Assembly: GCF_954871325.1 (NCBI RefSeq)
Contig: NC_088775.1
Location: 77,663,561-77,727,560 of the forward strand
Source of the DNA: Gordionus sp. m RMFG-2023
Lineage: Eukaryota > Nematomorpha > Gordioida > Chordodea > Parachordodidae
Length of the DNA: 64,000 nucleotides
Reading direction: 5' to 3'
Each line of letters begins with the position of its first letter. Position 1 is the first letter of the stretch. Both the position numbers and the translations under genes were made by a program. A model generated the notes under the pieces. That model searched no databases and had not been told where the DNA came from. It saw only the letters and a program-made list of their open reading frames with translations. This document shows positions 11,594 through 24,325 of the stretch, piece after piece.

Positions 11594-14500
11594 ATGAAGA
11601 AATAATGAATCCTGAAAGTATAAGTGATGATTTTAAATACATACCCGACAACGGACCTCAACATTTAATTACAGGTTATTCGTCAGAAAAGAATGAGAAT
11701 CACCATGATGCCAGTGCTCAGGTTGGAAGAGATAACTCCAATGATATGCCACCAGAGGATGAAGATAAAACCTCTATAACTACTACTACTTCATCGCTCA
11801 ATTCCGGGGAGGAAATGACAACGGAAAAGTATAAGAAGAAGAAAAATAAAAAGAGGAAAAACAAAAAAAGGAAAGGTGGTAAAGTCAAATACATAGATGC
11901 CGACACTGGAAAGCCTATAGAACCGGGACTGATAGACAACTTATTAAATCATGACAAAGTTAAGACGAGTGATTTAGATCAATTTGAGCAAAGATTTTCG
12001 ATGGGTAACCCAGTAAGGACTAAGGAAAAAAAGGGATCAGAAATTGAAACTCAAAACGCGGCTCTCATGAACCGCATAATCACGGCCGCTATGAATGAGA
12101 AAGGATTGCTGACAAAAGAAAGCAAAATAAGAATATTCAGAAAACCAAAAGAAAAACTTTTCGCCCACCGCAATTACAATGATGATGCAACCGAAATACC
12201 TATCGATAGAAGAGATAAATACAATCGTCCAGCACTAAGGCCCAAAATTTACACATATGCACCCCCATCAGTATCATCCAATTACAACAATCATATATTA
12301 AACAAAGAACCTTTAATAACCGCAAATTCTGACTTATCTTATGATAATTATGAACAGCCTTCGCTAGAAATGAACACCAAACAAATGGAAATGTTTAAAC
12401 ATGCCGAGAAACCTCTATCACCTATTATATCTATAACTCCCAAAGAAAACCAAGAATTACAATCTCTCTTAAATGGAAAAAAAGTAGGGGATACTATAAA
12501 TTATAAGGGCGAAGAATATGAAGTTGTAAAACAAATGATGAAACCTGAGAATAATGATAACATTGGGAGTAATATCGGGAAAAATGGTGGCAATAAAAAA
12601 AATATCAAAGATTCATATCAATATAACGAACCAATAACCGAAGAAACAAGCTTTATTGGGGGTAATTCTGATGTTGGGGATTACCTCAAAAAACGTAGAA
12701 GAAGGGATATATACAGTTCACAACTTGCTGCTCAATTAGACGAAAGTAAGATATTTACTTGTATAAATTGTGTATCATATTATAAAAATATTATATTAAA
12801 TTAATAGGTCCTCCCATAGAGGAAGGAGAAGAAGGTACAGTACCGGAAGTATCAGATGCTGAAAAGATTGCAGATGAAAATGCTGATAATTATGAAGAAG
12901 GTGAAAGGGAAACAGTGGAAACAGAATCGGATCCGAGTGATTCGGAGGAAGAAGCTAGTGAAAGAACAGAAGATTCGGAGGAATCACCTGCAGGTATAAT
13001 CTTGCCTGAACTAAATACTTGGGTTTTATTTTCTACTTCTTTATATGCTTTTTTAATCATAATTTCAAGAGGACGAAGAAAAGCCACAAACCCAAAATTC
13101 ACCACCACTATCTAATTATAGAACAAGAGGCTCCTTGGTACCCCCTCCATTTGTACCTGCCGCAACGCGTATTAATGGAGAAGGTCCGACAGAATCAGAG
13201 CCAGAAAGAGGTACAATATTATACTATCAACATATTATATGACTTAAATTTGCATGTTTTATTATATATTTTTTGTGTTTATAGAATACCACGCTCCCAG
13301 GGCTGCAGTCTTATCGCACTTATCTCCGGCTAGTGGAAGTAGTGAGTCATACCCTGATAGCTTCCCAGCTTCTTCCTCATATCAAGGTAATTCTGATATT
13401 ATTATACTAAGAAAATTTAAACAATATTTGAAACGTACGTTGATATTTTGATAAATAGGAAACAATGAAGGATATGTTCCGCAAGAAGCACCACCTTCCG
13501 CCTACCCTGAATCACTCGACACTGAAAGTTTTCCGACAGATGAATCATATCCGGCTGAAGATTATGGAACATCCTATGGGTCTTCTAGATCTGAGCAGAG
13601 AGAAGATACGAATGACTTCTCAGAATCTTTACCTTTTCCCTCCGCAATACCCCCGGATTACATCAGAATGGGACATGAAGAAATCCCGTTATCGTTATTT
13701 TCACAAATGGGTGCTGAGGGTTCAAATCCCGCTTTAGAATATCCTGCCTCACCCCCAGCTTACCGAGACTCTATTTACCCCGAATCTTCAATGGTTGGGT
13801 TTCAATACAATGCTCCTGCCCCTACCTTGTGGTCTGAAAATGCGTATCATCCTGCAAATATGTACAGATCTCCCATTAATGATCAATATATCTCGATAAA
13901 TGCAGAATCTAATTATCAACCATCTCCGCGGAACTACCCCACTGCAGCGTTTGCTCAAACATCCGTTGATGACACATTCGAATCTCCGCGTTCTGAATCC
14001 TATGATTCTGAACCCATAGAAACCTTGCAATATGAATCGCCTTATTCGTACACCAATCATAGGTCATATAATCCTTCACATGGTAATTATCATGACTTGA
14101 ATACGGATGATTACGAAGATGACGATATGGGTCATTCATCAGGCATGCCCATGCAACATATGCAGGAGGGTGGTTATTCAGGTTATCGCACTCCCGATGC
14201 TCAATATAAGATCAAGAGAGGTCCAGATGGAGATGCCACTGGCTATTCCTACAGCAAGAAAGATGATGACGATAGTGACGGCAAAACATCTCACTATCAT
14301 TACGAACAAAATAATTACGGAGATAAGGATGAAGACATGTCCATTGGAGCCAATGATCATCTTCAAGGAAACCCTATAATTCCTTTACAAGTACAAAACC
14401 AAATTGCTCAAGACTTCAAGATGTCCGCCTACATTCCGCAGCCTCCTAGAAATAATTTACGAATGTCATTTTACCCTATGCATAGAAATATAGTAACTCG

Positions 14501-15029
14501 ACAAGACCAAGACAGTAGTGACTCATTATCATATTCGACGAAGCAAAGAATAAAAAAAATAAACCAAAATGGTTTGGGAAAATATTCCGAACCTGCAAGT
14601 GATAAAAATAAAAAAAGTGTGGTTACTTCGACTGAAATAGACAGCAATGATATTGATGGCCCTAAAATGTTCGCTGGTCGCGTAGACGTCAAAGGAGAAG
14701 ATGGTTCTAGAACCACAAACAGAGATACCGATAATTCTCAAATCAAAGCTAGAATCTTACCTTGGTACTTTTATAACTCCAACCTCTATCCAACCAACAA
14801 CTATAATCAATATGAGCGACAACCTCTATCATATGTTATGGCACCTATAATGACCAACAGTGAATATCAAAAAAAATTGATACAACTCTACATGCAAAAC
14901 TGGAGTGCTAATTTACCAAACATCAGCAAAAATGATGAAAATAACAATCAACAAACAGACACTTCTTCCATTACGGCACAAGATGACGAGAATGGTGATA
15001 ATGATCAAATGTACCCACATTATAAATAA
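11594..15029 (+). CDS. Low-complexity disordered protein, 3' block (exons b1-b5)
   Basis: Five exons read in one frame: 11594-12745, 12808-12993, 13070-13210, 13285-13386 and 13459-15029. All junctions are GT-AG and all are phase 1, with introns of only 62-76 bp. If the block is a separate gene, translation would start at ATG 11605. If joined to the upstream block, the first codon is GAT spanning the junction. The protein has a Lys-rich stretch (KKKKNKKRKNKKRKGGK), then acidic Ser/Glu exons, then a 522-residue last exon rich in Ser, Tyr, Pro, Asn and Asp. Possible proprotein-convertase sites are KKRRRR before DIYSS and KIKR before GPDG. No known domain is visible, and there is no signal peptide at 11605, which favours fusion to the upstream block. 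AATAAA words overlap and follow the stop (15025 and about 15136). Confidence 0.7.
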
Positions 15030-16560
15030 ATTTTATATATTTTTTTATTTGTGTAAAAAAAATTTATAACCATAAAATAGACAATTATTTTAGGAAATGA
15101 CTAATATATTACGATGATTATATGCATAAATTAACCTAATAAAAAAAATTAAAGATTTTTTGCGTTTACAAATTATTTGTCAAGAAAAATTAATCCAACC
15201 CAAAATGATTATATTTTAAAATTTAAAAAACAATTCTGATAAAAATATCATATTTATAACGCCGCTTTTTTTAAAAAAAAATTAATTATTTTTTAAATTC
15301 AAATACTGAGACAAAATTATTTAAATTTTCTGGGATCCAAACTGAACCTGAACTTAATTGATATACTACCGAACCTCCTTTAAATATTTTATCTTCCAAA
15401 CCTGAACCAAATCTCTAAATTACCTAGAACTATATGATCGCCTAAATATTATTATCAATCACTCTTTATTGATTATTAGTTTTTATGCAAATAGGTTTCG
15501 AAGCGGTTTATAAAAGTTCATAACCGATGTTATTTTTTTTTATACAAACAACCCTTATTTTTGTATGAACTAGAATATTCAACACCATTCGGATCCCTAC
15601 GAATTTTAATTAAACTCAGTTAATACAAGTGATCTCTGAGATTAAAACACAACTCCCAATTTTTCTAGTTTTTATAGGCCTTGTAAAAAAAATAGTTAGT
15701 CAATAATAAACTTTGCGAAAGAAAGAATTTTATAAAATATCTTTATATCATTATTGCTAAGTTTATTATGCCCCATACACTATATTATCCATAAATAATT
15801 GAAGGGCTTAGAAATAGCAAATTTTCTTTAACTTTTCGCGGTGAGTGCCATAGCGTATATATATTTTTAAAATATTTCAAAAAAATAATAATATAAAAAT
15901 TTTGATATCAAATAAATGAAAAATATGTTCAATGTAACAGATTTACCATACTCTCTATTTATCACCTGGTAAAACTCGTTATCACTAACTATCATTTACA
16001 AAAAAACAAGTAACAATTTTTATATTATTAGTAGTAGATAAACTTGTAACCTTTAGTATTCTTAGATAATGGTTAGATTTTTTGTATTAAAAATAAATGT
16101 CTACAAAGAATCAATTAAACATCTCGCCAAAACCTGCCTAAGATCTTCACATTTAATTAAAAGTTTCCGGTATTGAATTAGCATATATGTATATATAGTC
16201 AATATTTTTATACATGAAAAAAATGATAATTAATCTGAGAAACTTTATTAAAATATTTTTAAAGTTTAAATTCGTGCAATAAACAAAAAGGAAACTCATT
16301 ATTGTTACGCGTTACCTTTTTTTTAAAAGGAACGGGTGTTAATGATTTAAAATAGTAACGGGTTACTCGTTACTTAAAAAATTAAATATTATATATAAAA
16401 AAATATTTATTTTTTTCCTACATTATATAATATAAATAAAACTATAAAAAGAATATATAATAAGATAAGATTATTTTATAAAAAAAATTTTCATATATAT
16501 ATATATATAATGTATATATATAATCACCGTAATCAAGAATTGAACGTTTTCGTATATCCT
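15030..16560. other. AT-rich intergenic stretch
   Basis: No gene is seen. At 15332-15600 a 'gggatccaaactgaacctg' word and a distal 'ggatcccta' resemble the ends of the hAT element at 30928-31698, so a strongly decayed relative may lie here. Confidence 0.4.
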
Positions 16561-16651
16561 TAATGTTAATTTTTATTTTTCTCATCAACTTTCCTATCTT
16601 TTTAATGTTAATTTTTATTTTTCTCATCAACTATCCTATCTTCATAATGTT
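16561..16651. repeat. 42-bp tandem repeat, two full units
   Basis: The unit starting 'taatgttaatttttattt' and ending 'caactttcctatct' begins at 16561 and again at 16603. A third start is at 16645 before the match fades. Confidence 0.75.
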
Positions 16652-16710
16652 AAATAAATCGATGGAGACTATATCTCTCTAATGTTAAATCTTAAGAAAA
16701 TTTTTTGTAT

Positions 16711-16773
16711 GTAACGGGATTCGAACCCTTGACTTAACGATTAAAGGCAAGCGTTCTTCCCGCTCAACCATCT
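16711..16773 (-). pseudogene. tRNA-derived sequence (tRNA pseudogene or SINE head)
   Basis: On the minus strand a box-A-like 'tggttgagcggg' is followed about 30 nt later by a perfect box B, GGTTCGAATCC. These are the two internal RNA polymerase III promoter elements. The anticodon stem and the T stem do not pair cleanly, and no complete acceptor stem is present. I therefore read it as a decayed tRNA or the 5' head of a tRNA-derived SINE rather than a working tRNA. Confidence 0.5.
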
Positions 16774-17010
16774 TCTATATTAAATTTTGTAATATAATCT
16801 TTGTTATATACTTTATTATTTTGATATTATTTTATATTTTTATTGGCTAATTAATCTTTATTTTTATTGGTTTATTAAGGTCTTATTTCTTGGGTTTAAA
16901 TTTATTTTCTATCTATTTTATTGGTTGTAATTTATTTTCTTTGTTTTTAATTAATAACAACCATTTTTAATTAACGATCTTTTTTTAATTAATGATTTTT
17001 AAGAAGATAA

Positions 17011-17787
17011 AATATGGAAATATTTTGAATTAAATCTGCACAACACTATAGATGATAAAATCTAAATCAAAAAAAGTAAATTTATTAATTAGTTTTCATA
17101 AAAACTTTCATTATTTAAGGAAGATGATCGTAAATTGCTTATTATTCATAAATTACTTCATAAAAAAAATCTAAAAATAACAAACATCAGTTAGTTTCAT
17201 TACCTACGCCTCAAAATGCAAATTTAAATCAATCTTTACCCACTTATTCATCAAATAAAACTGCTTTGATTAATTTACCTAAGACCTAATAATATAGGTA
17301 TATTTTTATTTGGATTATAGATATATAATTTTTAATAATATTGTAAGGCATTTAGATGATAATTCAAATAATTTTATTTATATATAAATTAAAAATATGG
17401 AAATATTTTGAATTAAATCTGCACAACACTATAGATGATAAAATTCATATTTATAGAATTTACTTAAGACCTAATATTATAGGTATATTATTTGGATTAT
17501 AATAGATAATTTATAAGGTATAGACAAATTAGAAAAAAAATATTATAAAAATATAATTTATTAATATGGTAAACAATTTTTTGTAAGTCAAATAATTTTA
17601 TTTATATATAAATTAAAAAATATGGAAATATTTTGAATTAGATCTGCACAACACTATAGATGATAAAATTCATATTTATAGAATTTACTTAAGACCTAAT
17701 AATATAGGTATATTTTTATTTGAATTATAATAGATATACTCATATTTATAAGGTATAGACAAATTAGTATTTTATAAAAAAAATATT
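17011..17787. repeat. Tandem repeat array, left part (unit about 225-250 bp)
   Basis: The words 'aatatggaaatattttgaat' and 'tgcacaacactatagatgat' begin units at 17011, 17394 and 17619, followed by 'gacctaatantataggtata'. The array continues after the hAT insertion (26568 onward). With the insertion and one target copy removed, the next unit falls about 247 bp after the third. Confidence 0.8.
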
Positions 17788-17851
17788 ATCTATATCATAG
17801 GCGTAGCCAGGATTTTCCTAAGGGGGGGGGGATTAATAAATTTCTGGGGGC

Positions 17852-17870
17852 ACCCGGCCTTCGGCCGGGT
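17852..17870. other. GC-rich subterminal hairpin of the large hAT
   Basis: ACCCGGCC-TTC-GGCCGGGT is a perfect 8-bp stem with a 3-nt loop. It lies 56 bp inside the left terminus, in otherwise AT-rich DNA. Confidence 0.7.
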
Positions 17871-18378
17871 TTCCTTAGTCTATATAGATTTCTAATATAT
17901 ATTTACAACATATGTAAATTTTAACAAACTTTTTATTTTAAATATAAGACATTGGTAAAGAGATTATATCAAAAAATAAGCCTGGAACAAATAAGAAATA
18001 TATTTTTTACTATTTTATATAAAATATAATAAAAGATATGGTTGGGACCAATTTTGAAGTAATTAATGAATTTAAATATTGGTATGCAAACTTAAAAAGA
18101 ATATAGATATTAAACCTGATAATGCAATAAAAGCTCTAACACATTAATAAACTTTTCAAACATTACAAAATTATTTAAAATTTTAGCAAGCCTCCCTATT
18201 ATGACATGTACTAATGAAAGAACTTTCTCGAATTTATGAAGTTTAAAAATATATTTGCTAAATAGATCAAATATAGCCCTCTTAAATATCCATAGGGAAT
18301 TAACACCAGTTAATTTTGAAATAATTAATGAATTATCAAGTTAAAAGAAATTAGATCATACAAATACATGGTAATAAT

Positions 18379-21248
18379 TTATAATGTTAGATCTAATTTT
18401 CTTTTAGAATTTGATAATTCATTAATTATCTCAGAATTAGCTGGTGTTAATTCCCGATGAATATTTAATAGCGCTAAACCATTTAATCGATTTTGCGAGG
18501 TAGTATTTCCCAAATATGTTTTTAGTCGTCGTAAATTTGGAAAAGTTCTTTCATTTGTACATGTCATAATGGGGAGGCACGCTAAAATTTGAAAGAATTT
18601 CGTAATGTTCGGAAAGTCTATTAGTGTGTGTTTACAAATATTGAGTGCATTATCAGGCTTAATATCCATTCTTTTCAAGTTTGCATACCAATATTTAAAT
18701 TCAGCAATTACTTCCAATTCGCTCCCTACCATATCTTGAAAATAAAAATTATATAAATAGCGAATTTTATTTATAATATCATCCGAGATGCTCATAGATG
18801 GATTAGAGGATAATAAAATCTGTAAGTTATTGAGTAGTAGCTTATGGTTCAATACGCGTTCTTTAATTTGAGTTAAAAATGTATCCATAAGTGGTATAAA
18901 AATCGTAATTTTGTAATACTCCTCTACCGATTGAGTGGATATATTATTCCTATGTACTTGCCTCGATCCAATTCTTGGCATGCTTATTATCATATTATAT
19001 GAATGCACTTTTTTTTGAACCATGTTAAAAATTTTGTTAAATTCACAATCAGCATTTTTTCTTATTTCTAAAATAGTATCATATGCATCTTCTGCTAAGA
19101 TCAATGCTTGAACCATATCTTGATTAACTTTTTGCAAGGCTCTGCATAATAATATAGTGTGACAGAATAAAGTGTTAATGCAATGTACTGCCAATAAAAA
19201 CTCTGGATCTTGAATTGCTTTCAATATTCCATTAGCCTCCGCCACCACTGACGTATCGGTCCATTCATGTATTTCCTCTAATGCAACAATTATTGGGTCT
19301 AATATTTTCAAGAAAAACTGAAACTGATTCATGACGTAATATCCATCGTGTTGGGCATATTTTGACCAGTTTATGGTGACTATTCCCAAATTCTTCCTTT
19401 GCCAGACAATTCTTGAGGACATTAGATCTTTTAAGATACTTGAACATATCTTAAACTTTGCCTATTGTGCCTGTTTGTATAATGATTATAATTAAAATAA
19501 AAGTTTAATAAACCCATGGTACTACGAATAACTGGAATTGAGCAACAATCAGAAATAGCTAGATTAAGGGAATGGGACGCACAGTGAACATATATCGCTG
19601 TAGGGTATTTCTTTATTAAATGTGATTGAACACCATTTAAATGTCCACTAATAGCAGGGGCACCATCATATCCCTGTCCCCGCATAGAATTGACATTGAT
19701 TTTAAATTTTTTAAGATGTAAATCAATTGTGTTTGCAAGAGATTCCCCTCTCATATCTTGAACAGGAATAAATTGCAAAAAGTCTTCTTTTATTTGAACT
19801 TCATCTATATAAATGATAATACTTTATATAAAATAAATATAAATTTTACCATTTTCAGAATATAAATACCGAGCACACAACGACATCTGCTCTATCCCAG
19901 ATATGTAATTGACTCATCGGCCAAGACTGAAAAGAAAGGAGAATTATTAATATTTGCTACTACTTTTTTTAAAATTAAATCATTGCACACATCTATTATT
20001 TCATTTTGAATAGAGGGGCTTAAATATGTAGCATTTCTGGGTGCATTCAATAAATTGAGTCTTAGCTCATCGTCTCCAATTGCTCGGTTTCGAAGAATAG
20101 CTCTAAAATTCCCATCATTTTCATTTGCATCATCATTAAATATAGAACCGGAATTTCGATGCCCTCGCAATGCCATGCATCATCTATTATAGGAGATATT
20201 TTTCTTCTATTTTCATTTACTAATTTTTTTTTACCTTGATCTTTAAAAAGTAATTATAAGGTTATAAAATATGGTTTACCTATTATCTGAATTATTGAAT
20301 CTCTATCCTTAGCATTGATTGCTCTTAGAGAAGATATAATATATTGTGTATTTTTATGGTATAAATTGTTTTGATGATTTTCAAAGTTCTCTCCTGCATC
20401 TTTCGAACGTCTATATGGGCCGTTCACCAGCCGCCTTAATTTTTGCTCACCTTTACCAGCATATTTTGGCCCAAATAAAACACAATATTTACAATAGGCA
20501 CCATTTTGTGAAGGTGAATAGGCCAACCAAGGCCAAGTTGTAAACCAATTAAATTGGAGTTTTAATTTCCTTTTGGAAAGATCTCGGGGAAATTGATAAT
20601 TACTCGATGGACTATATATATTATCTAATATATAAAAGTCTTTGGGAGCTACACCTATTTGAACATAATTGCTTATGTCAAATGGTAAGGTTCCTAAATA
20701 AATTATATACATATTTTTAAAATAAAAACAAATTTAACCAGATTGCAAATTCTGTACTTTTGACTGTAAATTTACTGCAGATCTTTCATCAACATTAACT
20801 TTAAAAAAATATAAATTATATAATTTTAAAATACAGTACTTATTGGGACTATCTGAATCATAGGATCATTTTTCTCTAGTATAATCACTAATGTTTCATC
20901 ATCTTTTTGAGATTTATCAATATAAACTAATAAAATTTTAATATTCAAATAGTTTTTACTTGAATCAAGTCCTCCTAATTTTATAGAATTATTATTTTCT
21001 AGCATCATCACTAAAGATAAATATTAAATCCATTATAAATATAGAATCATCAATCCTTTTTAAATTAATTCTAATCTACTTCTCTTTTGATATATTTTTA
21101 TGATTGTTACTTATTTGTAATACCCTATTTTCATTTGGATTTGAATTAATTTTCTTACAATGATCTTGGTAGAAAATTAAATATTATAAAAAATATAGAA
21201 TTACCTTTTTCATTTACATTCTTTAAAAAATATTTTCTGATGTCCATA
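18379..21248 (-). pseudogene. hAT transposase (TTF zinc finger, DUF4371, dimerisation domain), decayed
   Basis: Read on the minus strand, MDIRKYFLKNVNEK (about 21248) is a typical N-terminus of ZMYM1-like hAT proteins. A TTF-type zinc finger follows (20254-20712; WPWLAYSPSQNGAYCKYCVLF). Next come the ALRGH motif and DUF4371 (19892-20176, ending in ADES), YDGA and HCASHSLNL (19431-19778), and the C-terminal domain to 18379 with CTNERTFPNLRRLKT, the hAT dimerisation region. Real introns remain: GTAAAA to TATAG at about 19805-19851, with coding on both sides. Near 19895 and near 20175 the frame shifts between recognisable coding on either side, so the gene is inactive as it stands. The first exons are separated by AT-rich DNA. 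Confidence 0.85.
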
Positions 21249-21529
21249 TCAATCTTAAAGTAGAATAATATTCAAATTTACAAAAAATTGTTAATTAAAA
21301 AATAATAAATAAAAATGCTATTTGATTTCATATATAAACAGGGTTGCCATGTCTCCCCCCATCAGTGGGAGTCTCCCACGATTTTTTAGTTTACCCACAT
21401 ACATCTCACTCCCACAAAACTCCCACAATTAGAAATCTCCCACAAAAGCTCCCACAATTTTTTAATTTCTCCCACAATTTTTTTTTTAGCATTTTAATGT
21501 TTTTAATATATAATACTAATTTTGAGAGA

Positions 21530-22824
21530 TATTTCAACAAGAATAAGGGCATTTCTATAAAACTATTGAAATTTTTTTCATCCGATAGTGAAAAATCCAA
21601 CGATATAGCTAACCACCTAATGGTAAATATAGCTGATTCAGGGTTATCAATGAGGTGCATGTCAGCTTTCTGCGCTGATAATGCCCTCTGTTAATTTTGG
21701 AAAAAATCAAAGTGTATTTACCGAATTGAGGCAGCACAATAATGAATTTATATCAATTGGCTGTATATGCCATATACTGCATGATTCTTGCAAGAAGGCA
21801 ATGAATGTACTATCTGTAGATGTCGAAGTAATTGTGATGAAATGTTTTAACGAATTTAGTTCATCAACTAAAAGAGTCACTGAATTAAAAGAATTGGTGG
21901 AGTGGTCTGATTTGGAATGGTGTGAGTTGTTGCGATATATACCTATCAGGTGGTTATCATTAATACCTGCCATCGAGAGATTTTAAAATTTTACAAACCC
22001 TTAAAGAAATACTTCTTAAATAAAGATTTTAAAAGCTGTCCTAAAATTTTGAAAAATTTTTTCGAGGATGAAATGTCAGAAGCATATTTTGGATTAGTTT
22101 CACATGTAGGAAATCTACTTCATGTAGTTAATATTCAGTTGCAATCAGAAGATTCTTAATTGATAAAGATTCACAAAATCATGCTACAGCTCGGTTCATC
22201 TCTATAGTTAAAAATAGATAATAAAATTTTATGGCGCTATTGCTAAAAATATCATATTAAAATGTTCAAATATTACTATGATTAACGTATTTTTAAATGA
22301 AGCAAATATTTTTATTAAGACAATTTTGGAAAATTTACAATCAAGATTTGATTTTAATAACTCTATTTACAAATGTATAAATATTATGACCTTGGAACAG
22401 AACCATCATTTGATGGTTTTTTAATTTAATAAATATATTACCGATAGATATTCAAGCCTTGTTTGAAGATATTGTAATTTTTTCCATTTTTTATGATTCG
22501 CCAGAATACTTAAAGTTAGATGATCTAAAAGCAGAGGAGAAATGGGTGGAATTTTTTCGTAATAACGATAAATCCCCATGCTTGGAAAAAATTTGCGAGT
22601 ATGTTTTCTCCTTACCTCATTCTAATGCCTCATCGGAGCTCATTTTTAGCCTGATGAGGACTGCCTGGAGAAAGGAGAGAAATCGAAATACTTTAACAAC
22701 ATTAGAGGCCGAGTTAATGGTTAAAAAAATTTATAAAATGTCATGCCAGGAATTTTATAAATATCTTAATAACGACGGTAAACGTTTAGTTCCATTATTT
22801 AGATCTCAAATAAAATATAATTAA
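21530..22824 (+). pseudogene. hAT transposase, middle to C-terminus
   Basis: The plus-strand copy lacks the N-terminus. It begins in the catalytic region (DIANHLMVNIADSG, CADNA, NFGKN, IGCICHILHDSCKKA, RWLSL) and ends in the dimerisation domain (LPHSNASSELIFSLMRTAW, 22600-22680). Several stops and frameshifts interrupt it between 21690 and 22460. The family looks like the CHILH/RWLSL hAT group with a BED-like N-terminus. The missing N-terminal part is present on the opposite strand at 23870-23080. Confidence 0.7.
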
Positions 22825-23079
22825 CTATAACTATTTGACTTTCTATATTTTATAAAATCTTATTTATACATTTGCATAAAATCAAATAAATTTATTTTTT
22901 TACTTTGCAAAATTAATATTTTGAATATTTTGGCAAATCATAAAAATAAAGAAGCATTACAATCTCCTCAAACATGACATCATATTAAATCTTATTAATA
23001 ATTATCCGATAATAGTAATAATATTCTTACTTTGGTATTTCTGCAGCATAATTTAGTGAACCTTTATTAAATTATATTC

Positions 23080-23870
23080 TTCTGATTGCAACTGCATATT
23101 AACAGCATATAGTAGATTTCCTATATGTAAAATTCCTAAATATACTTCTGCCATTTATTTTTGAAAATTTTTTTCAAAATATTAGGACAGCTTTTATAAT
23201 CTATTTATTTTTTAAAGGTTTGTAAAATTTTAAAATTCTACGATGGCGCGTATTAGGAGGAACCTGTCAACCAACATTATGCTGACTCAATTCTGTAAAT
23301 ACACTCTGGTTTTTGCCAAATTCACTGAGGAATTATCAGATCAGAAAGCTGCCATGCAATTCATTGGTAATGCCAAATCTGCCATATTTACTATAGCTAT
23401 GTCTTTGGATATTTCATATCTGGAGAAAATTTTTTAAATAGTTTTATTGAAATGACATTAATTTTGTTGAAATAGGGTAGGATCAAGGGAAATGTTTTGA
23501 TATCTTCTTATTAGATGCATCTGTTAGAATTGCATATGTTTGCACATCTTTCAAATCGTCAAGAATTGACCTTCTGGATTTATATCCTAAAACATTGATG
23601 ATAGCCTTGCTCATTTGTGTTCTACAAAGTATACTTTTCATTTATATTAGTCGTTAAATATTATGGGGAAAGATTCTACCAACATTGTGATGTTAAGTAG
23701 CTCTCTGAATGTTGTACTGCATGATAGGTATTTGCCATTTCCGCAACTGTAGTTGCATCTGTATTATTTCTTATTTTTGAAGAATATTTTTGTTTTGCAA
23801 TAGATGTTGATAGACTGCCCTGTACTGATTTATGCTTTGAAGATTTTTGATGCCTCAAAATATCATATTC
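23080..23870 (-). pseudogene. hAT transposase, N-terminus to middle, inverted copy
   Basis: The minus strand gives MRHQKSSKHKSVQG and then AEMANTYHAVQHSESYL, typical of the N-terminal part of this hAT group. It runs on into a diverged inverted copy of the sequence at 21530-22160. For example 'ttgcaatcagaagaat' and 'agctgtcctaatattttga' match in reverse orientation. It is interrupted by stops. Together with the plus-strand copy it covers the whole protein, with the middle present twice. Confidence 0.65.
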
Positions 23871-24176
23871 CCTTCCCTCATTGTATTAACTAAATATTGT
23901 AGAACAACTTCCCCGTACTGATTATAATTATTTTTTACATTGTAAATTTAAAATTGTTTGTTTTTTTATAAAATCTTATTTATACATTAGCATAAAATAT
24001 ATTTTTTTACATTGTAAAATTACAATTTTTATAAAATTTTATCTTGTTTACATTCTTTTGTATTTAAAAAAGATCGTTGGTTATTATTTTTAAACAAAAT
24101 TAATATATTATAATAAATCAATATGTTATTTTAACAATAAAGATAGTATTTAAGAAATTTTGTGTCGTACTATAAT

Positions 24177-24325
24177 TACCTATTTTGAAAAATAGTTGCG
24201 TATTTTATTTTGGAAAATAGTTACCTATTTTATATTGAAAAAGAGTTGGATATTTTATTTTGAAAAATAGTTGGCTATTTTATTTTGAAAAATAATTACC
24301 TATTTTATTTTGGAAAATAGATTCG
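24177..24325. repeat. 25-bp tandem repeat, about six units
   Basis: The unit 'ttttattttgaaaaatagtt' plus 'accta', 'ggcta' or 'gcgta' repeats about six times with small changes, within 150 bp of the right end of the nested hAT. Confidence 0.8.

Noticed and set aside
13788-14741. Several minus-strand and alternate-frame open reading frames over the low-complexity gene
   Set aside because: They overlap the well-supported phase-consistent plus-strand exons and show no homology of their own.
16711-16773. A functional tRNA gene
   Set aside because: The anticodon and T stems pair poorly, and no matching acceptor stem is seen.
24177-24325. CRISPR-like regular direct repeats
   Set aside because: The units are contiguous with no unique spacers, AT-rich, eukaryotic and inside a transposon. 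It is a simple tandem repeat.
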